42,645 nucleotides of DNA from Deltaproteobacteria bacterium HGW-Deltaproteobacteria-14. GTDB taxonomy: Bacteria > Myxococcota_A > UBA9042 > PHBI01. This document shows positions 1-7,911 of the stretch, in pieces. The stretch lies in assembly GCA_002841945.1 (NCBI GenBank), contig PHBI01000035.1:1-42645 (forward strand). Direction: 5' to 3'. The position numbers were made by a program, and so were the translations under genes. The notes under the pieces are model-generated. The model had not been told where the DNA came from, made no database searches, and saw only the letters and a program-made list of their open reading frames with translations. How positions within the stretch are numbered: the first letter of the stretch is position 1; each line of letters opens with the position of its first letter.

Positions 1-84
1 CCGTCGAGCGAGGCGGCCGCGCCGTCGAGCGAGGCCGCCGCGCCGTCGAGCGAGGCCGCCGCGCCGTCGAGCGAGGCCGCCGCC
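1..84 (+). repeat. Four tandem 21-bp repeats encoding PSSEAAA
   Basis: Four head-to-tail 21-bp units at 1-21, 22-42, 43-63 and 64-84, nearly identical (unit 1 has gcg for gcc at one codon). They keep frame and encode a Ser/Glu/Ala linker just before the PEGA domain. More units may lie before the window. Copy number could vary by slippage. Confidence 0.9.
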
Positions 85-483
85 GCGCCGGTGACGCTGC
101 GCTTCGACGTCGCGCCGGACGGCGTCACGATCACCGCCGACGGCCGCGTGGTCGGCCAGACGCCGCTGCTGCTGGAGGTGCCGCGGGACGCGGGGCAGCA
201 CGTCTACAGCCTCTTCCACCCCGGCCACGAGACGCGCACGCTGACGCTGACCCACGCGCGTGACCAGGTCGTCAGCCGCACCCTCGCCCCGCTGCCACCC
301 GCGCCGCACCCGGCGACCGACGGCGCCGACGCGGCGGCCCCCGCCGGGAAGACCGTGAAGGCCGCGACCAACGGCTCCCGCCCACCCACCGGCCCGCGAG
401 AGGCGCCGAGGGTGAAGCCCCCCGAACCCGACGCCGCGCCGACCGGCTTGATGCGCCCCTCCCTGCCCGGCGGCGGCCCATGA
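1..483 (+). CDS. PEGA-domain protein, 3' end only (5' end outside window)
   Basis: The frame is open from the first base of the window, so this is the C-terminal 160 residues of a longer protein. It begins with four copies of the heptapeptide PSSEAAA, a flexible linker. A PEGA-type beta domain follows (about residues 31-100 of the visible part), with the typical pattern 'D G V T I T A D G R V V G Q T P L' and a later 'H.Y.L..PG' strand. The tail is Pro/Ala-rich and probably disordered. In this bacterial group PEGA domains often sit at the C-terminus of Ser/Thr protein kinases or surface proteins; the N-terminus is missing, so the class is not decided. The apparent GTG start at 91 is internal. 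The stop overlaps the ATG of the next gene (ATGA at 480-483), suggesting translational coupling with the TPR protein. Confidence 0.75.
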   Translation, partial: PSSEAAAPSSEAAAPSSEAAAPSSEAAAAPVTLRFDVAPDGVTITADGRVVGQTPLLLEVPRDAGQHVYSLFHPGHETRTLTLTHARDQVVSRTLAPLPPAPHPATDGADAAAPAGKTVKAATNGSRPPTGPREAPRVKPPEPDAAPTGLMRPSLPGGGP

Positions 484-1385
484 GGCGGCTCATCGTGTGC
501 TGCGTCGCGACCGCGCTCGCGCTGAGTCAGCTGGCCGCCGCTCCGAGCCCGGCGCCGCCGGAGCAGGTCCGCGCGGTGGAGATCTACGGTGACGGCGAGG
601 TGCAGTTTCGAGCCGAGCGTTGGGACGCCGCGGCGGAGCTGTTCCAGCGGGCCTACGCCACCTGGCCCGACCCCGCCTACCTGTTCAACATCGGGCTGTC
701 CTACGAGAAGGCCGAGCGGTGGCCCCTGGCCATCCGCTACTTCGAGCGGTTCCTGCGCGAGGCGCCCGAGACGCCGAGCCGCCCCGAGGTCGAGCGGCGG
801 CTCGTGGCCGCGCGACAGGCCCGCGAGGCTCAGCGGGCGAGCGTCGAGGTGGTGACCGTGGCCGCCGGAGCGATCGCGCGGGTCACCTCCGAGGACGGGA
901 TCGCCCCGTGCACGACCCCGTGCACGCTGCGGGTGGACCCTGGTCCGGTCACGGTGATCGTCACCCTCGCCGGGGTCGAGAGGGTGGCGACCCGCAGCCT
1001 CGATCCCGCCGAGCGGTGGCTCGTCCATGAGCGCTTCGACGACAGCGACGTCGCGCGGGCCGGCCCGAGCCGGCTCGGGCCGGCCGTGTCCTGGGCGGTC
1101 GCCGGCGCGGGGCTGGTCACCGGGATCGTGTTCGGGGTCATCGCGCAGCAGGACTACGACGACGGGCTGGCGCTGGCGCGGCGCTCGCCGCTCCCCGAGG
1201 CCGACTACGACGCGCTCGCGCAGCGTCGCCAGGACCTGCGTGACCACAGCCTGATCGCCGACATCGGCTTCGGCGTGGCGGTGACCGGCGCGGTCGTGGG
1301 GGCGGTCCTGTGGTTTACCGGAGACGCGGGCACACCGAGCGTCGACGCGCGCACCGGGGTAGGGAGCGTGTCATGGCGCTTCTGA
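480..1385 (+). CDS. TPR-repeat envelope protein with two C-terminal membrane segments
   Basis: A 301-residue protein. Residues 1-20 form a signal peptide (basic start, hydrophobic core, Ala-rich end). Residues about 32-97 form tetratricopeptide repeats with the usual alternating pattern, ending 'AIRYFERFL.EAP'. Residues about 120-178 are a beta-rich PEGA-like module with a CTTPC pair (Cys 144 and 148). Two hydrophobic segments follow at about 201-222 and 258-279. This architecture is common in myxobacteria, where such proteins are thought to be envelope scaffolds, often next to Ser/Thr kinases. No enzymatic motif is seen. It overlaps the preceding gene by 4 bp and its last 13 bases overlap the next gene, so the three genes are probably one operon. 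Confidence 0.85.
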   Translation: MRRLIVCCVATALALSQLAAAPSPAPPEQVRAVEIYGDGEVQFRAERWDAAAELFQRAYATWPDPAYLFNIGLSYEKAERWPLAIRYFERFLREAPETPSRPEVERRLVAARQAREAQRASVEVVTVAAGAIARVTSEDGIAPCTTPCTLRVDPGPVTVIVTLAGVERVATRSLDPAERWLVHERFDDSDVARAGPSRLGPAVSWAVAGAGLVTGIVFGVIAQQDYDDGLALARRSPLPEADYDALAQRRQDLRDHSLIADIGFGVAVTGAVVGAVLWFTGDAGTPSVDARTGVGSVSWRF

Positions 1386-2050
1386 GGGCGATCCTGGTCG
1401 CGGCTACGGCGTCGCTGATGGCGGCGACCGGCTGTTCACTGGTGCTCGACGCCGACGACCTGAAGGCCGAGCGCCTCGACATCAGCGGCGACATCTTCGG
1501 CGACACCGCCGGCGCGGCGGACACGATCCGACCCGCCGACTCCACCACCCCCACCGACACCGCCGTCCCCCCGACGGACACCACCGCGCCGAGCGACACG
1601 ACCGCGGTGGAGGACACGACGGCGCCGGCGGACACCGCGGCGCCCGCTCCCGTGCTCGTCATCAAGAAGTCGGGCGTAGGGGGCTGTCAGCTCGACTACC
1701 ACTCCGTCATCATCAGCGGCTGCCCCGAGACCTGCCCGTCCAAGGGCGGCTGGACGCTGGTGTTCGACGCCCGAGCGAGCACGGGGGTGACGAGCTTCGA
1801 TTGGCGCTTCAGCGCGACCGAGATGTACGACGTGCAGCCCAAGACGGCGACCGGCGGCCGGGTCGAGGTCACCCTCGACGTCCCGTCCTGCGAGTTTCTA
1901 CAGGGCGCGACGATCGGCTCGGCGACGATCTACGCGACGCTGGTCCCGAACGGCGACGAGGGCGCCAAGACCACGGCGCAGCTCGACTTCGCCGTGCGCC
2001 AGGTCACGAGCTGCGGATCGACCCAGGGGACCTGCCCCGATCCGCAGTGA
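1373..2050 (+). CDS. Lipoprotein with Asp/Thr-rich linker
   Basis: A 225-residue predicted lipoprotein. The ATG at 1373 is chosen because AGGGAG lies just upstream and the protein then opens with a proper lipoprotein signal: hydrophobic core and ATGC lipobox with Cys21. A low-complexity linker rich in Asp, Thr, Ala and Pro (about residues 45-95) leads to a C-terminal domain of about 130 residues with seven cysteines, likely disulfide-bonded outside the cytoplasm. An upstream in-frame start at 1310 would add an Arg-rich stretch that spoils the signal peptide. No known enzymatic domain is recognised. It is coupled to the TPR protein gene by overlap. Confidence 0.8.
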   Translation: MALLRAILVAATASLMAATGCSLVLDADDLKAERLDISGDIFGDTAGAADTIRPADSTTPTDTAVPPTDTTAPSDTTAVEDTTAPADTAAPAPVLVIKKSGVGGCQLDYHSVIISGCPETCPSKGGWTLVFDARASTGVTSFDWRFSATEMYDVQPKTATGGRVEVTLDVPSCEFLQGATIGSATIYATLVPNGDEGAKTTAQLDFAVRQVTSCGSTQGTCPDPQ

Positions 2051-2057
2051 CGGCGGT

Positions 2058-2077
2058 CGGCCCGGCGCCCCGGGCCG
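2058..2077. terminator. GC-rich hairpin between convergent genes
   Basis: A perfect 8-bp inverted repeat, CGGCCCGG and CCGGGCCG, with a 4-nt loop. It fills the 30-bp gap between the stop of the lipoprotein gene (+) and the stop of the uracil-DNA glycosylase gene (-). No T-tract follows on either strand. It probably acts as a two-way terminator, as is common in very GC-rich genomes, but this is inferred from position and structure. Confidence 0.5.
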
Positions 2078-2080
2078 CGC

Positions 2081-2827
2081 TCAGAGCGCGACGCCGACGG
2101 CGCGCAGGCCGGCGTCCATCAGCGGGGCCCAGCCGGCGTTGGCGATGGGGCTCGCCGGGCTCGGGTGCGGGACGCTGCCGATGACGACCGCTGAGGTGCT
2201 GTTGCCCAGGAGCTCGCGCGCCTTCTTCTCGGCGAACTTGCCGACGCCGATGACGAAGCGCGGGTCGAAGTGCGCGATGGTCCGGCGCAGCGCCCGGTCG
2301 CAGGCCGCGAACAGCGGCACGCGCTCGGCCTTCGGGAGCTTCTCGGGGACGCGGTTTTTGCCGCTCTCCTCCATGAAGACCAGCGGGCAGTAGTTGACGA
2401 TGACGAAGCGCGCGAAGAAGGCCTCCGGGGTCCCGAAGGTGTCCCGCGCCCAGCCCCACAGGCGCGCCCCGCTCACCTCGCTGCGCTTGCAGTCGAAGCC
2501 CTCGATGGGGCGCTTGGGGTGCTCGACCGGGGGCTTGTCGACGCGCTCGTGGATGCCGAGCCAGTCCCGCGCCGACGCCACCTCGCCGAAGGGCACGCCG
2601 CACTGCGCCATCCCAAACGGCCCGGGGTTCATCCCCAGCAGCAGGATCTCGCGACCGGGGGCGCCGAAGCGCTCGCAGTAGGCGTCCCACGGGCGCCGCG
2701 CGTAGACGAGCGGGTTGTAGACGTGGGTCACCGGCGGGGCGAAGCGCATCCCGGCCAGGTCCGCCACGAGGTCGTCGGTGATCGCCTTGAGCGTGTCCGC
2801 AGGCGGGGTCGTCGGGGTCGCGTCCAT
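2081..2827 (-). CDS. SMUG1-type uracil-DNA glycosylase
   Basis: A 248-residue DNA repair enzyme expected to remove uracil, and possibly oxidised pyrimidines, from DNA as the first step of base excision repair. The family signature GMNPGPFGM is at residues 65-73, with Asn67 the expected water-positioning residue. The second active-site motif HPSPAS is at about 221-226, with His221 in the DNA-intercalating loop. The flanking 'QCGVPFGEV' segment is also typical of SMUG1. Length matches the family. The ATG at 2827 is the natural start. It lies downstream of a TPR gene on the same strand, but a 177-bp gap with a GATC-centred repeat array separates them, so it may have its own promoter. Confidence 0.9.
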   Translation of the reverse strand: MDATPTTPPADTLKAITDDLVADLAGMRFAPPVTHVYNPLVYARRPWDAYCERFGAPGREILLLGMNPGPFGMAQCGVPFGEVASARDWLGIHERVDKPPVEHPKRPIEGFDCKRSEVSGARLWGWARDTFGTPEAFFARFVIVNYCPLVFMEESGKNRVPEKLPKAERVPLFAACDRALRRTIAHFDPRFVIGVGKFAEKKARELLGNSTSAVVIGSVPHPSPASPIANAGWAPLMDAGLRAVGVAL

Positions 2828-2943
2828 GGCCCTGGCCTATCAGATTCGGCGCAGGCCGGCCACCGCAGCGGGCGCTGACCGGCCATCGTCCGCTGCGGCC
2901 GGTGACCGCCGCACCCGCCACACCCGGGTCGTTACGCGATCAC

Positions 2944-2973
2944 TTGATCAATAATTGATCAACCATTGATCAA
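2944..2973. repeat. Three TTGATCAA palindromes at 11-bp spacing
   Basis: Perfect octamers TTGATCAA at 2944-2951, 2955-2962 and 2966-2973 repeat with a period of exactly 11 bp, so all face the same side of the helix. A fourth GATC lies at 2938-2941. The array is upstream of the glycosylase gene and downstream of a TPR gene. It is AT-rich against the local 70% G+C. A binding array for a dimeric regulator is plausible. A similar array is at 13293-13324. Confidence 0.7.
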
Positions 2974-3004
2974 CGCAGTCAACATCTGCCGCGCGGACCG
3001 TCGC

Positions 3005-3952
3005 TCACCGCACCGCGTCGGCGAACTCCGCGCGGATGACCTTCTCGACCTCGGGCCACAGCGCCTCCCGGGTCGGGAGCTGTTTGTAGGCCCTGTCGGT
3101 CGTGTGGTGGGTGTCGTCGCGGTTGAAGCCGATGACGAAGGGGGTCCCCGCCGCGCGGGTGATCGCCGAGGACTCGAGCTGAACCGCGCCGACGAGCTGG
3201 TCGTCGGGGCCCGTGAGGCGGAAGGTGTAGACGTAGTAGAGGTCGCCCTTCGGCTCGAAGGTCTCGTAGGCGTACACGTGGACCTCGCCGACGTCCTTGC
3301 GGTCGAAGCAGAACTCCGTGAGGCCCCGCACGCGCTCGTCGTCGGAGCCGCGCCACATCGCGATGAGCGCCTCGCGCGCCTTCGCCGCCCGCCTTTTGTC
3401 ACCGAGGCCGTTGAGCGCCTGGAGGATCTTCTTGGCGACGTCGAAGTCGCCGGGATCGAGGGCCTGCGCCTTCCGCCAGCGCTCGAGCGCCTGCTTGTAC
3501 TGGCGGCGGTTGTAGTGGGTCTGGGCCGCGTTGTAGAAGGCGTCGATGTTGCGCGGATCGACCTTGGCGGCGGCGTCCCAGCGCGCGATCGCCTCGTCGA
3601 AGCGGCCGAGATCGCTGAGCACCACGCCGCATTCGTAGAGGGCGTCGACCTGCTTCGGGTCGAGCTCGACCGCGGCGTCGTAGGCCGCGACGGCGTCCTC
3701 GCGGCGCCCGAGGTGCGACAGGACCCAGCCGCGGACGCGGTGGTTGAGCGCCACCTTCGGGTGCGCGGCGGTCTCCGCGTCGAGCTCCGCGAGCAGCCCC
3801 ACGAGCAGCGCCGGGTTCTGCGGGTCCGCCTCGCCCCGCTGCATGATCTTCGCGGCGACCGAGGCGCCGGCGCCCCCAGGCTGGGCGCTGGCGCCCGGGG
3901 CGGCGAGCGTCAGCGAGAGCAGCGAGGCGAGGATGGCGACCGTTTGCTTCAT
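3005..3952 (-). CDS. Exported TPR-repeat protein
   Basis: A 315-residue secreted or periplasmic protein. The ATG at 3952 is preferred over an upstream in-frame start at 3988 because GGAGGT lies just before it and the protein then begins with a clean signal peptide (residues 1-23, ending GASA). Residues about 55-200 hold four or so tetratricopeptide repeats, for example 'AVAAYDAAVELDPKQ' and 'ALERWRKAQALDPGD'. The C-terminal 115 residues are a mixed domain I do not recognise. TPRs mediate protein-protein contacts; no catalytic motif is visible. The next gene upstream on the same strand (TVP38-like) is 76 bp away, so co-transcription is possible. Confidence 0.85.
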   Translation of the reverse strand: MKQTVAILASLLSLTLAAPGASAQPGGAGASVAAKIMQRGEADPQNPALLVGLLAELDAETAAHPKVALNHRVRGWVLSHLGRREDAVAAYDAAVELDPKQVDALYECGVVLSDLGRFDEAIARWDAAAKVDPRNIDAFYNAAQTHYNRRQYKQALERWRKAQALDPGDFDVAKKILQALNGLGDKRRAAKAREALIAMWRGSDDERVRGLTEFCFDRKDVGEVHVYAYETFEPKGDLYYVYTFRLTGPDDQLVGAVQLESSAITRAAGTPFVIGFNRDDTHHTTDRAYKQLPTREALWPEVEKVIRAEFADAVR

Positions 3953-4028
3953 AGCAGAGGACCTCCGGGGTCGAGGGCGGGCGAGCATAGCGCCTGCTCC
4001 GGCGGCTCACAACGCGCCGCGGGGACCG

Positions 4029-4814
4029 TCAAGTCCGGTCCTGGTCGGCCGTCAGGTTCACGCGCGCCGTCAGCGCCCGATGGGCGATCCGGGTGACGAA
4101 GACCGTCGCCACCACCGTCGTCGCGAGCCCACCCCAGAACAGCGCGTGCCGGGCCACCTCGCCCTCCCCGTCGGGGGCGACCGCGGCCCCGAGCGCCGGC
4201 AGCGTCGAGCCGAGATAGGCGTAGAGCAGGGTCCCCGGCATCATCCCGAGCCACGACGCGAGGGCGAAGCGCGCCGTCCCGATGCCGGTCAGCCCGACCG
4301 CGTAGTTGAGGAAGTTGAACGGCATCACCGGCGACAACCGCAACAGGAAGACCAGCGTCCCACCTTGCTCCTCGACCGCCCGGTCGACCGCACGCAGCCT
4401 CGGGCTCTGCGAGACCCGCGCCGCGACGCGATCCCGCAACGTGTGCCGCCCTAGCAAGAACGCGAGCGTGGCCCCGACGACGGAGATCGGCGAGACCAGA
4501 AGAAACCCCCACAGCGGTCCCCACGCGAACCCCGCCCCCATCGTCAGGATCGACCCCGGCACGGCGACGACGATGGCCACCACGTAGACCACGGCGTAGA
4601 GGGCGACCCCGGCGGCGCCGAGGTCGTGGACCCAGGCGACGAGCGCTCCGAGCCAGGCCCGCAGCGGCAAGAGCGCCAGCGCCAGCGCCACCGCGACCAC
4701 CACGAGCAGCACCGCGAGCCACACCCGCCAGCCCGGCGCGCCGCGCGGTCGCGCCGCCACCTCTGAACCCGCGAGGGGCTCGCGTCGCCTGTGCTGCGGC
4801 TCGTCGCTCGGCAT
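4029..4814 (-). CDS. TVP38/TMEM64 (DedA-like) membrane protein
   Basis: A 261-residue polytopic inner-membrane protein of the VTT/SNARE-associated superfamily. The ATG at 4814 is used; the longer frame to 4979 adds an Arg-rich stretch with no protein character. About 40 hydrophilic residues precede a first membrane helix. The core then shows the family signatures: a 'VPGSILTMGAGFAWGPLWG' loop and 'FLLRLSPVMPFNFLNYAVGL', the re-entrant-loop motif with conserved Arg and Pro. A terminal hydrophobic helix follows. Proteins of this superfamily are linked to lipid scrambling or transport and membrane homeostasis; the substrate here is unknown. The gene is divergent from the cysteine desulfurase gene. 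Confidence 0.85.
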   Translation of the reverse strand: MPSDEPQHRRREPLAGSEVAARPRGAPGWRVWLAVLLVVVAVALALALLPLRAWLGALVAWVHDLGAAGVALYAVVYVVAIVVAVPGSILTMGAGFAWGPLWGFLLVSPISVVGATLAFLLGRHTLRDRVAARVSQSPRLRAVDRAVEEQGGTLVFLLRLSPVMPFNFLNYAVGLTGIGTARFALASWLGMMPGTLLYAYLGSTLPALGAAVAPDGEGEVARHALFWGGLATTVVATVFVTRIAHRALTARVNLTADQDRT

Positions 4815-5098
4815 GTCGCTCCCGGTCCAGGCCTCAGTATACCGTGGCGGACGCCGCGCCGCCCGCCCTCCGCGCCGACGTGCGCGGCGACAGCGTCCGG
4901 GATCCGCCGCTGACCGGCGAGCGAGATCGGGGCCGCGGGCAACGTTCACGCTGCGCCCGACTGCGTTGCCGCGACGCACGACCGGCCCCCCATCGCCTCC
5001 AGCGGCGCGGCCCGCCCCGACTCGAGCTGAACGTGGACGACCTCTTCGGCCGTCGTCCCGATGCTCCTGGTGCTCGCCGCGGGCGCGCCTCTCCTCGT

Positions 5099-5147
5099 CT
5101 GGGCCCGGGCGCTGCTGTATAAGGTCTTCAGTCGCGCCCGGGCCCAG
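5099..5147. promoter_or_regulatory. Long perfect inverted repeat around a TATAAG sequence
   Basis: The 467-bp gap 4815-5281 between two divergent genes contains no convincing gene. Its main feature is a perfect 14-bp inverted repeat: CTGGGCCCGGGCGC at 5099-5112 and its complement at 5134-5147. The arms flank a 21-nt AT-richer loop that contains TATAAG (5117-5122), a possible -10 box. It could be an operator, a cruciform or an RNA hairpin in the leader of the cysteine desulfurase gene. The rest of the gap shows nothing I can interpret. Confidence 0.5.
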
Positions 5148-5281
5148 GTGACCCGACGCGATCTCGCTCCCCAGGACAGCTCATCGAAGCGCCCTTCACC
5201 GCGCTGTGGTGGGATCCTGGAGATTGACCGGTCCGGCCGCCGCGCCGGCCCACGGATCGATGCCCTAGCGCCGAGTCGCCC

Positions 5282-6409
5282 ATGTCCACCTCGACCTCCG
5301 ACCGCATCTACCTCGACTACAACGCGACCGCGCCCGTGCTCCCGGCAGCGCGCGCCGCGATGGTGGCCGCCCTCGACAGCGCCTTCGGCAACCCGTCGAG
5401 CAAGCACTGGGCCGGCCGCGCCGCCCACGCCGTCATCAAGGAGGCCCGCGCGGCGATCGCGCGCCTCGCCGGCGCCGAGCCCGACCACGTCGTCTTCACG
5501 AGCGGCGCCACCGAGGCCATCCACCAGGTCATCCGCAGCCAGCCCGCGGGGCGCCTCGTGTGCGGCGCCGTCGAGCACCCGGCCGTCTTCGGGGCGGCCG
5601 CGCTCTACGGCCGCGAGGTGACGCGGGTCGCGCCCCTTCGCCACGGGCCCATCACCGCCGCGGCGGTCCTCGCCGCGGTGGACGATGGCCCGCCGCCCGC
5701 GCTGGTGTGCGTGATGGCCGCCAACAACGAGACGGGCATTGTCAACTCTGTTGACGACCTCATCGCCCCGCTGCGCGAGCGCGGCGTCCCGTTGCTCGTC
5801 GACGCGGTGCAGTACGCCGGCAAGCTGCCGATCCGCTGCGCTCCCGACTACCTCGTGGTGGCGGCCCACAAGTTCGGCGGTCCCAAGGGGGCCGGGGCCC
5901 TCGTCGTCCACCCCACCGCGCCGCTCGCGGCGCTGTTCGACGGCGGCGGCCAGGAGCGCGGCAAGCGCAGCGGGACCGAGCCGGTCCCGGCGATCGCGGG
6001 CTTCGGCGCCGCGGCCGCCTGGACGATCGAGCGCCTCGCGACCCTGACGGTGCGCTACGCGACCCTGCGGGACCGCCTCGAGACCGGGCTCCTCGCCGCG
6101 CTCCCCGGGTCCTTCGTCGTGGGCCGCGAGGCCGCTCGGTTGCCGAACACGTCGTCCTTCGTGCTCCCCCCCGGGGTCGAGTCCGAGGCGGTGATGAGCC
6201 ACCTCAACCGAGCCGGGGTCGCCGTGAGCGCCGGCAGCGCCTGCCACTCGGGCTCGGTCCTGCCCTCGCCGGTGCTGCTGGCCGCGGGCCTGACCCCGGA
6301 CGAGACCTTCAGGGCCCTGCGGCTGTCCCTCGGGCACGGGACGACCGACGACGAGATCGACCGCGTCCTGGATCTCCTGCCGGCCACCGCCCGCCAGGTC
6401 GCGCGGTGA
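5282..6409 (+). CDS. Cysteine desulfurase (NifS/IscS-type class V aminotransferase)
   Basis: A 375-residue PLP enzyme expected to take sulfur from L-cysteine as a persulfide for Fe-S cluster or other sulfur-cofactor assembly. It starts with the family's 'YLDYNATAP'. His99 (VEHP) stacks on the cofactor, Asp174 lies in 'LLVDAVQ', and Lys197 in 'AAHKFGGPKG' is the Schiff-base lysine. The persulfide Cys is Cys321 in 'SAGSACHSG'. Length suits the group I enzymes. No strong ribosome-binding site is seen before the ATG. The stop overlaps the GTG start of lipB by 3 bp, implying coupling. This makes sense because lipoate synthase (LipA) uses an Fe-S cluster as sulfur donor. Confidence 0.92.
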   Translation: MSTSTSDRIYLDYNATAPVLPAARAAMVAALDSAFGNPSSKHWAGRAAHAVIKEARAAIARLAGAEPDHVVFTSGATEAIHQVIRSQPAGRLVCGAVEHPAVFGAAALYGREVTRVAPLRHGPITAAAVLAAVDDGPPPALVCVMAANNETGIVNSVDDLIAPLRERGVPLLVDAVQYAGKLPIRCAPDYLVVAAHKFGGPKGAGALVVHPTAPLAALFDGGGQERGKRSGTEPVPAIAGFGAAAAWTIERLATLTVRYATLRDRLETGLLAALPGSFVVGREAARLPNTSSFVLPPGVESEAVMSHLNRAGVAVSAGSACHSGSVLPSPVLLAAGLTPDETFRALRLSLGHGTTDDEIDRVLDLLPATARQVAR

Positions 6410-7026
6410 TCGTCTGTCAGCTCGGTCGGACCGGCTACGCGAGCGGGCTCGAGCTCCAGGAGGCGGCCCGCGAGCGCGTCCTCGCGGGCGGCGACGACGA
6501 GCTGCTGCTGCTCGAGCACGACCCGGTCGTGACCCTCGGTCGCCGCGGCGGGGTCGTAGATCGCGAGGCCCTCGCCCGCCTCGCGACCCCCGTGGTGGAG
6601 ACCCGCCGCGGCGGCCTCGCGACCTGGCACGGCCCCGGGCAGCTCGTCGGCTACCCCATCGTCCACCTCGAGCGCGCCCACGTCGACGTCACCGCCTTCG
6701 TCCGGCGCCTCGGCGCGCTGATGCTCGCCATCGCGAGCCGGCTCGGGGTCGACGACGCCGCCTACGACGACCGCCGCCCCGGGATCTACCGCGCGGGCCG
6801 CAAGCTCGGCAGCGTCGGCCTGCACATCCACCGCGGCGTGACGATGCACGGCTTCGCCCTCAACGTCGACGTCGACCTGGCCGGGTTCCAGGCCATCGTG
6901 CCCTGTGGATTCGCGGGCTTGCACGTCTCGAGCCTCGCGCGCGAGCTCGGCCACCCCGCGTCCCTCGCCGAGGCGACGACCCTGGCCGCCGCGCTCGGTC
7001 CCGACGCGCTGCTCGGCGCGGCGTAG
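6406..7026 (+). CDS. lipB: Octanoyltransferase LipB
   Basis: A 206-residue cytoplasmic enzyme that moves octanoyl groups from acyl carrier protein to lipoyl domains, the first step of protein lipoylation. Key motifs are present: 'RRGGLATWHGPGQ' (about 67-79), 'GRKLGSVG' with Lys133, and 'VPCGFAG' with the acyl-thioester Cys167. Length is normal for the family. Translation starts at GTG 6406, overlapping the stop of the cysteine desulfurase gene (GTGA). No lipA is present in the window, so the lipoate synthase must be encoded elsewhere. Confidence 0.93.
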   Translation: MIVCQLGRTGYASGLELQEAARERVLAGGDDELLLLEHDPVVTLGRRGGVVDREALARLATPVVETRRGGLATWHGPGQLVGYPIVHLERAHVDVTAFVRRLGALMLAIASRLGVDDAAYDDRRPGIYRAGRKLGSVGLHIHRGVTMHGFALNVDVDLAGFQAIVPCGFAGLHVSSLARELGHPASLAEATTLAAALGPDALLGAA

Positions 7027-7045
7027 CGACGCCGGCGCGACGCCG

Positions 7046-7807
7046 TCACCGGGGCGTGATGGTGTAGCCCGCCTCGGTGGCCTTGGTCCGCGGGACCTCG
7101 CCGGTCGCGACGAAGGCGTCGTAGCCGACGCGGATCGCCTCCCAGAAGGGGGGCAGCTCCGCGTCCGCCTCGCCCGCCGCCGCTAGCGCGGTCTGGCACG
7201 AGGCGGCCTCGAAGCGGCACGGGAAGACGTGGACCGGGACCCTGCGCTGACCGGCGTCGCGCGCCATGACCAGCGCGACGTAGAGCCACTCGACCGGCTC
7301 GTCGGTGATGGGCAGGCAGCCGATGGTCACGCAGCTGCCGTGGATGAAGATGTCGCCGCCCGGGGACCGCCCGGCCGCGCGGGCGCGGTCGACGGCGTTC
7401 GGGTAGTCGAGCCCGAGCGACAGGTGATAGCTCGACCACGGGTTGAAGCGGTCGACGGCGTAGAAGCCCTCGGGCACCTGCCCGTCGCCGGCCTGCCGCT
7501 TCGGCCCGAGCACGCCGCTCGCCGCGCAGATCGGGAAGGTCTTGACGCGCACGAGGCGCTCGCCCTCTTCGGGCGCCGCCCACAGCTCGATCGCGCCCTC
7601 GGCCTTGAAGGCCCGCACGAAGACGCCCTGCGGTGGCCACGCCGCAGCGGCCGCCCGGAAGGTCTCGCGGACGTCGGCTTGATGGGTCTTCCACGCCGCG
7701 GCCACGCGACCGTTCTGACGCTGCTTGGTCGCGAAGGTCCCGGCGACAGCGGACGGCGCCGCGATGGCCAGCACGAGCGAGAGGATGGGCAGGGTTTGCG
7801 GGCGCAT
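7046..7807 (-). CDS. YafK-like L,D-transpeptidase (YkuD family), exported
   Basis: A 253-residue periplasmic protein. Residues 1-22 form a signal peptide ending AVA. The catalytic domain has the motif 'IFIHGSCVTIGCLPITD', with His156 and nucleophile Cys164, as in the YafK branch of the YkuD family. These enzymes form or cleave L,D-peptide links in peptidoglycan, or attach proteins to it; YafK (DpaA) of E. coli releases Braun lipoprotein. Which activity applies here is not decided. The gene follows argG on the same strand, but a strong hairpin (7867-7901) separates them. Its stop faces that of lipB across 19 bp. Confidence 0.85.
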   Translation of the reverse strand: MRPQTLPILSLVLAIAAPSAVAGTFATKQRQNGRVAAAWKTHQADVRETFRAAAAAWPPQGVFVRAFKAEGAIELWAAPEEGERLVRVKTFPICAASGVLGPKRQAGDGQVPEGFYAVDRFNPWSSYHLSLGLDYPNAVDRARAAGRSPGGDIFIHGSCVTIGCLPITDEPVEWLYVALVMARDAGQRRVPVHVFPCRFEAASCQTALAAAGEADAELPPFWEAIRVGYDAFVATGEVPRTKATEAGYTITPR

Positions 7808-7866
7808 ATCGTCGGCAACAGCCCAGCCGGGCGCGCTATTCGCGGGACTTCACCGCGGCGGGCGGC

Positions 7867-7901
7867 CCGCGGGTCGGGGGGAGACGCGCCCCGACCCGCG
7901 G
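7867..7901 (-). terminator. Strong hairpin downstream of argG
   Basis: A perfect 13-bp inverted repeat, CCGCGGGTCGGGG (7867-7879) and its complement (7889-7901), with a 9-nt loop. It begins 10 bp after the argG stop codon, ahead of the transpeptidase gene on the same strand. There is no U-tract, which is usual for hairpin terminators in GC-rich bacteria. Most likely it ends or stabilises the argG transcript. Confidence 0.65.
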
Positions 7902-7911
7902 CGCCCCAATC

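Noticed and set aside
1..84. Direct repeats considered as a CRISPR array
   Set aside because: The units are contiguous with no spacers and keep an open reading frame.
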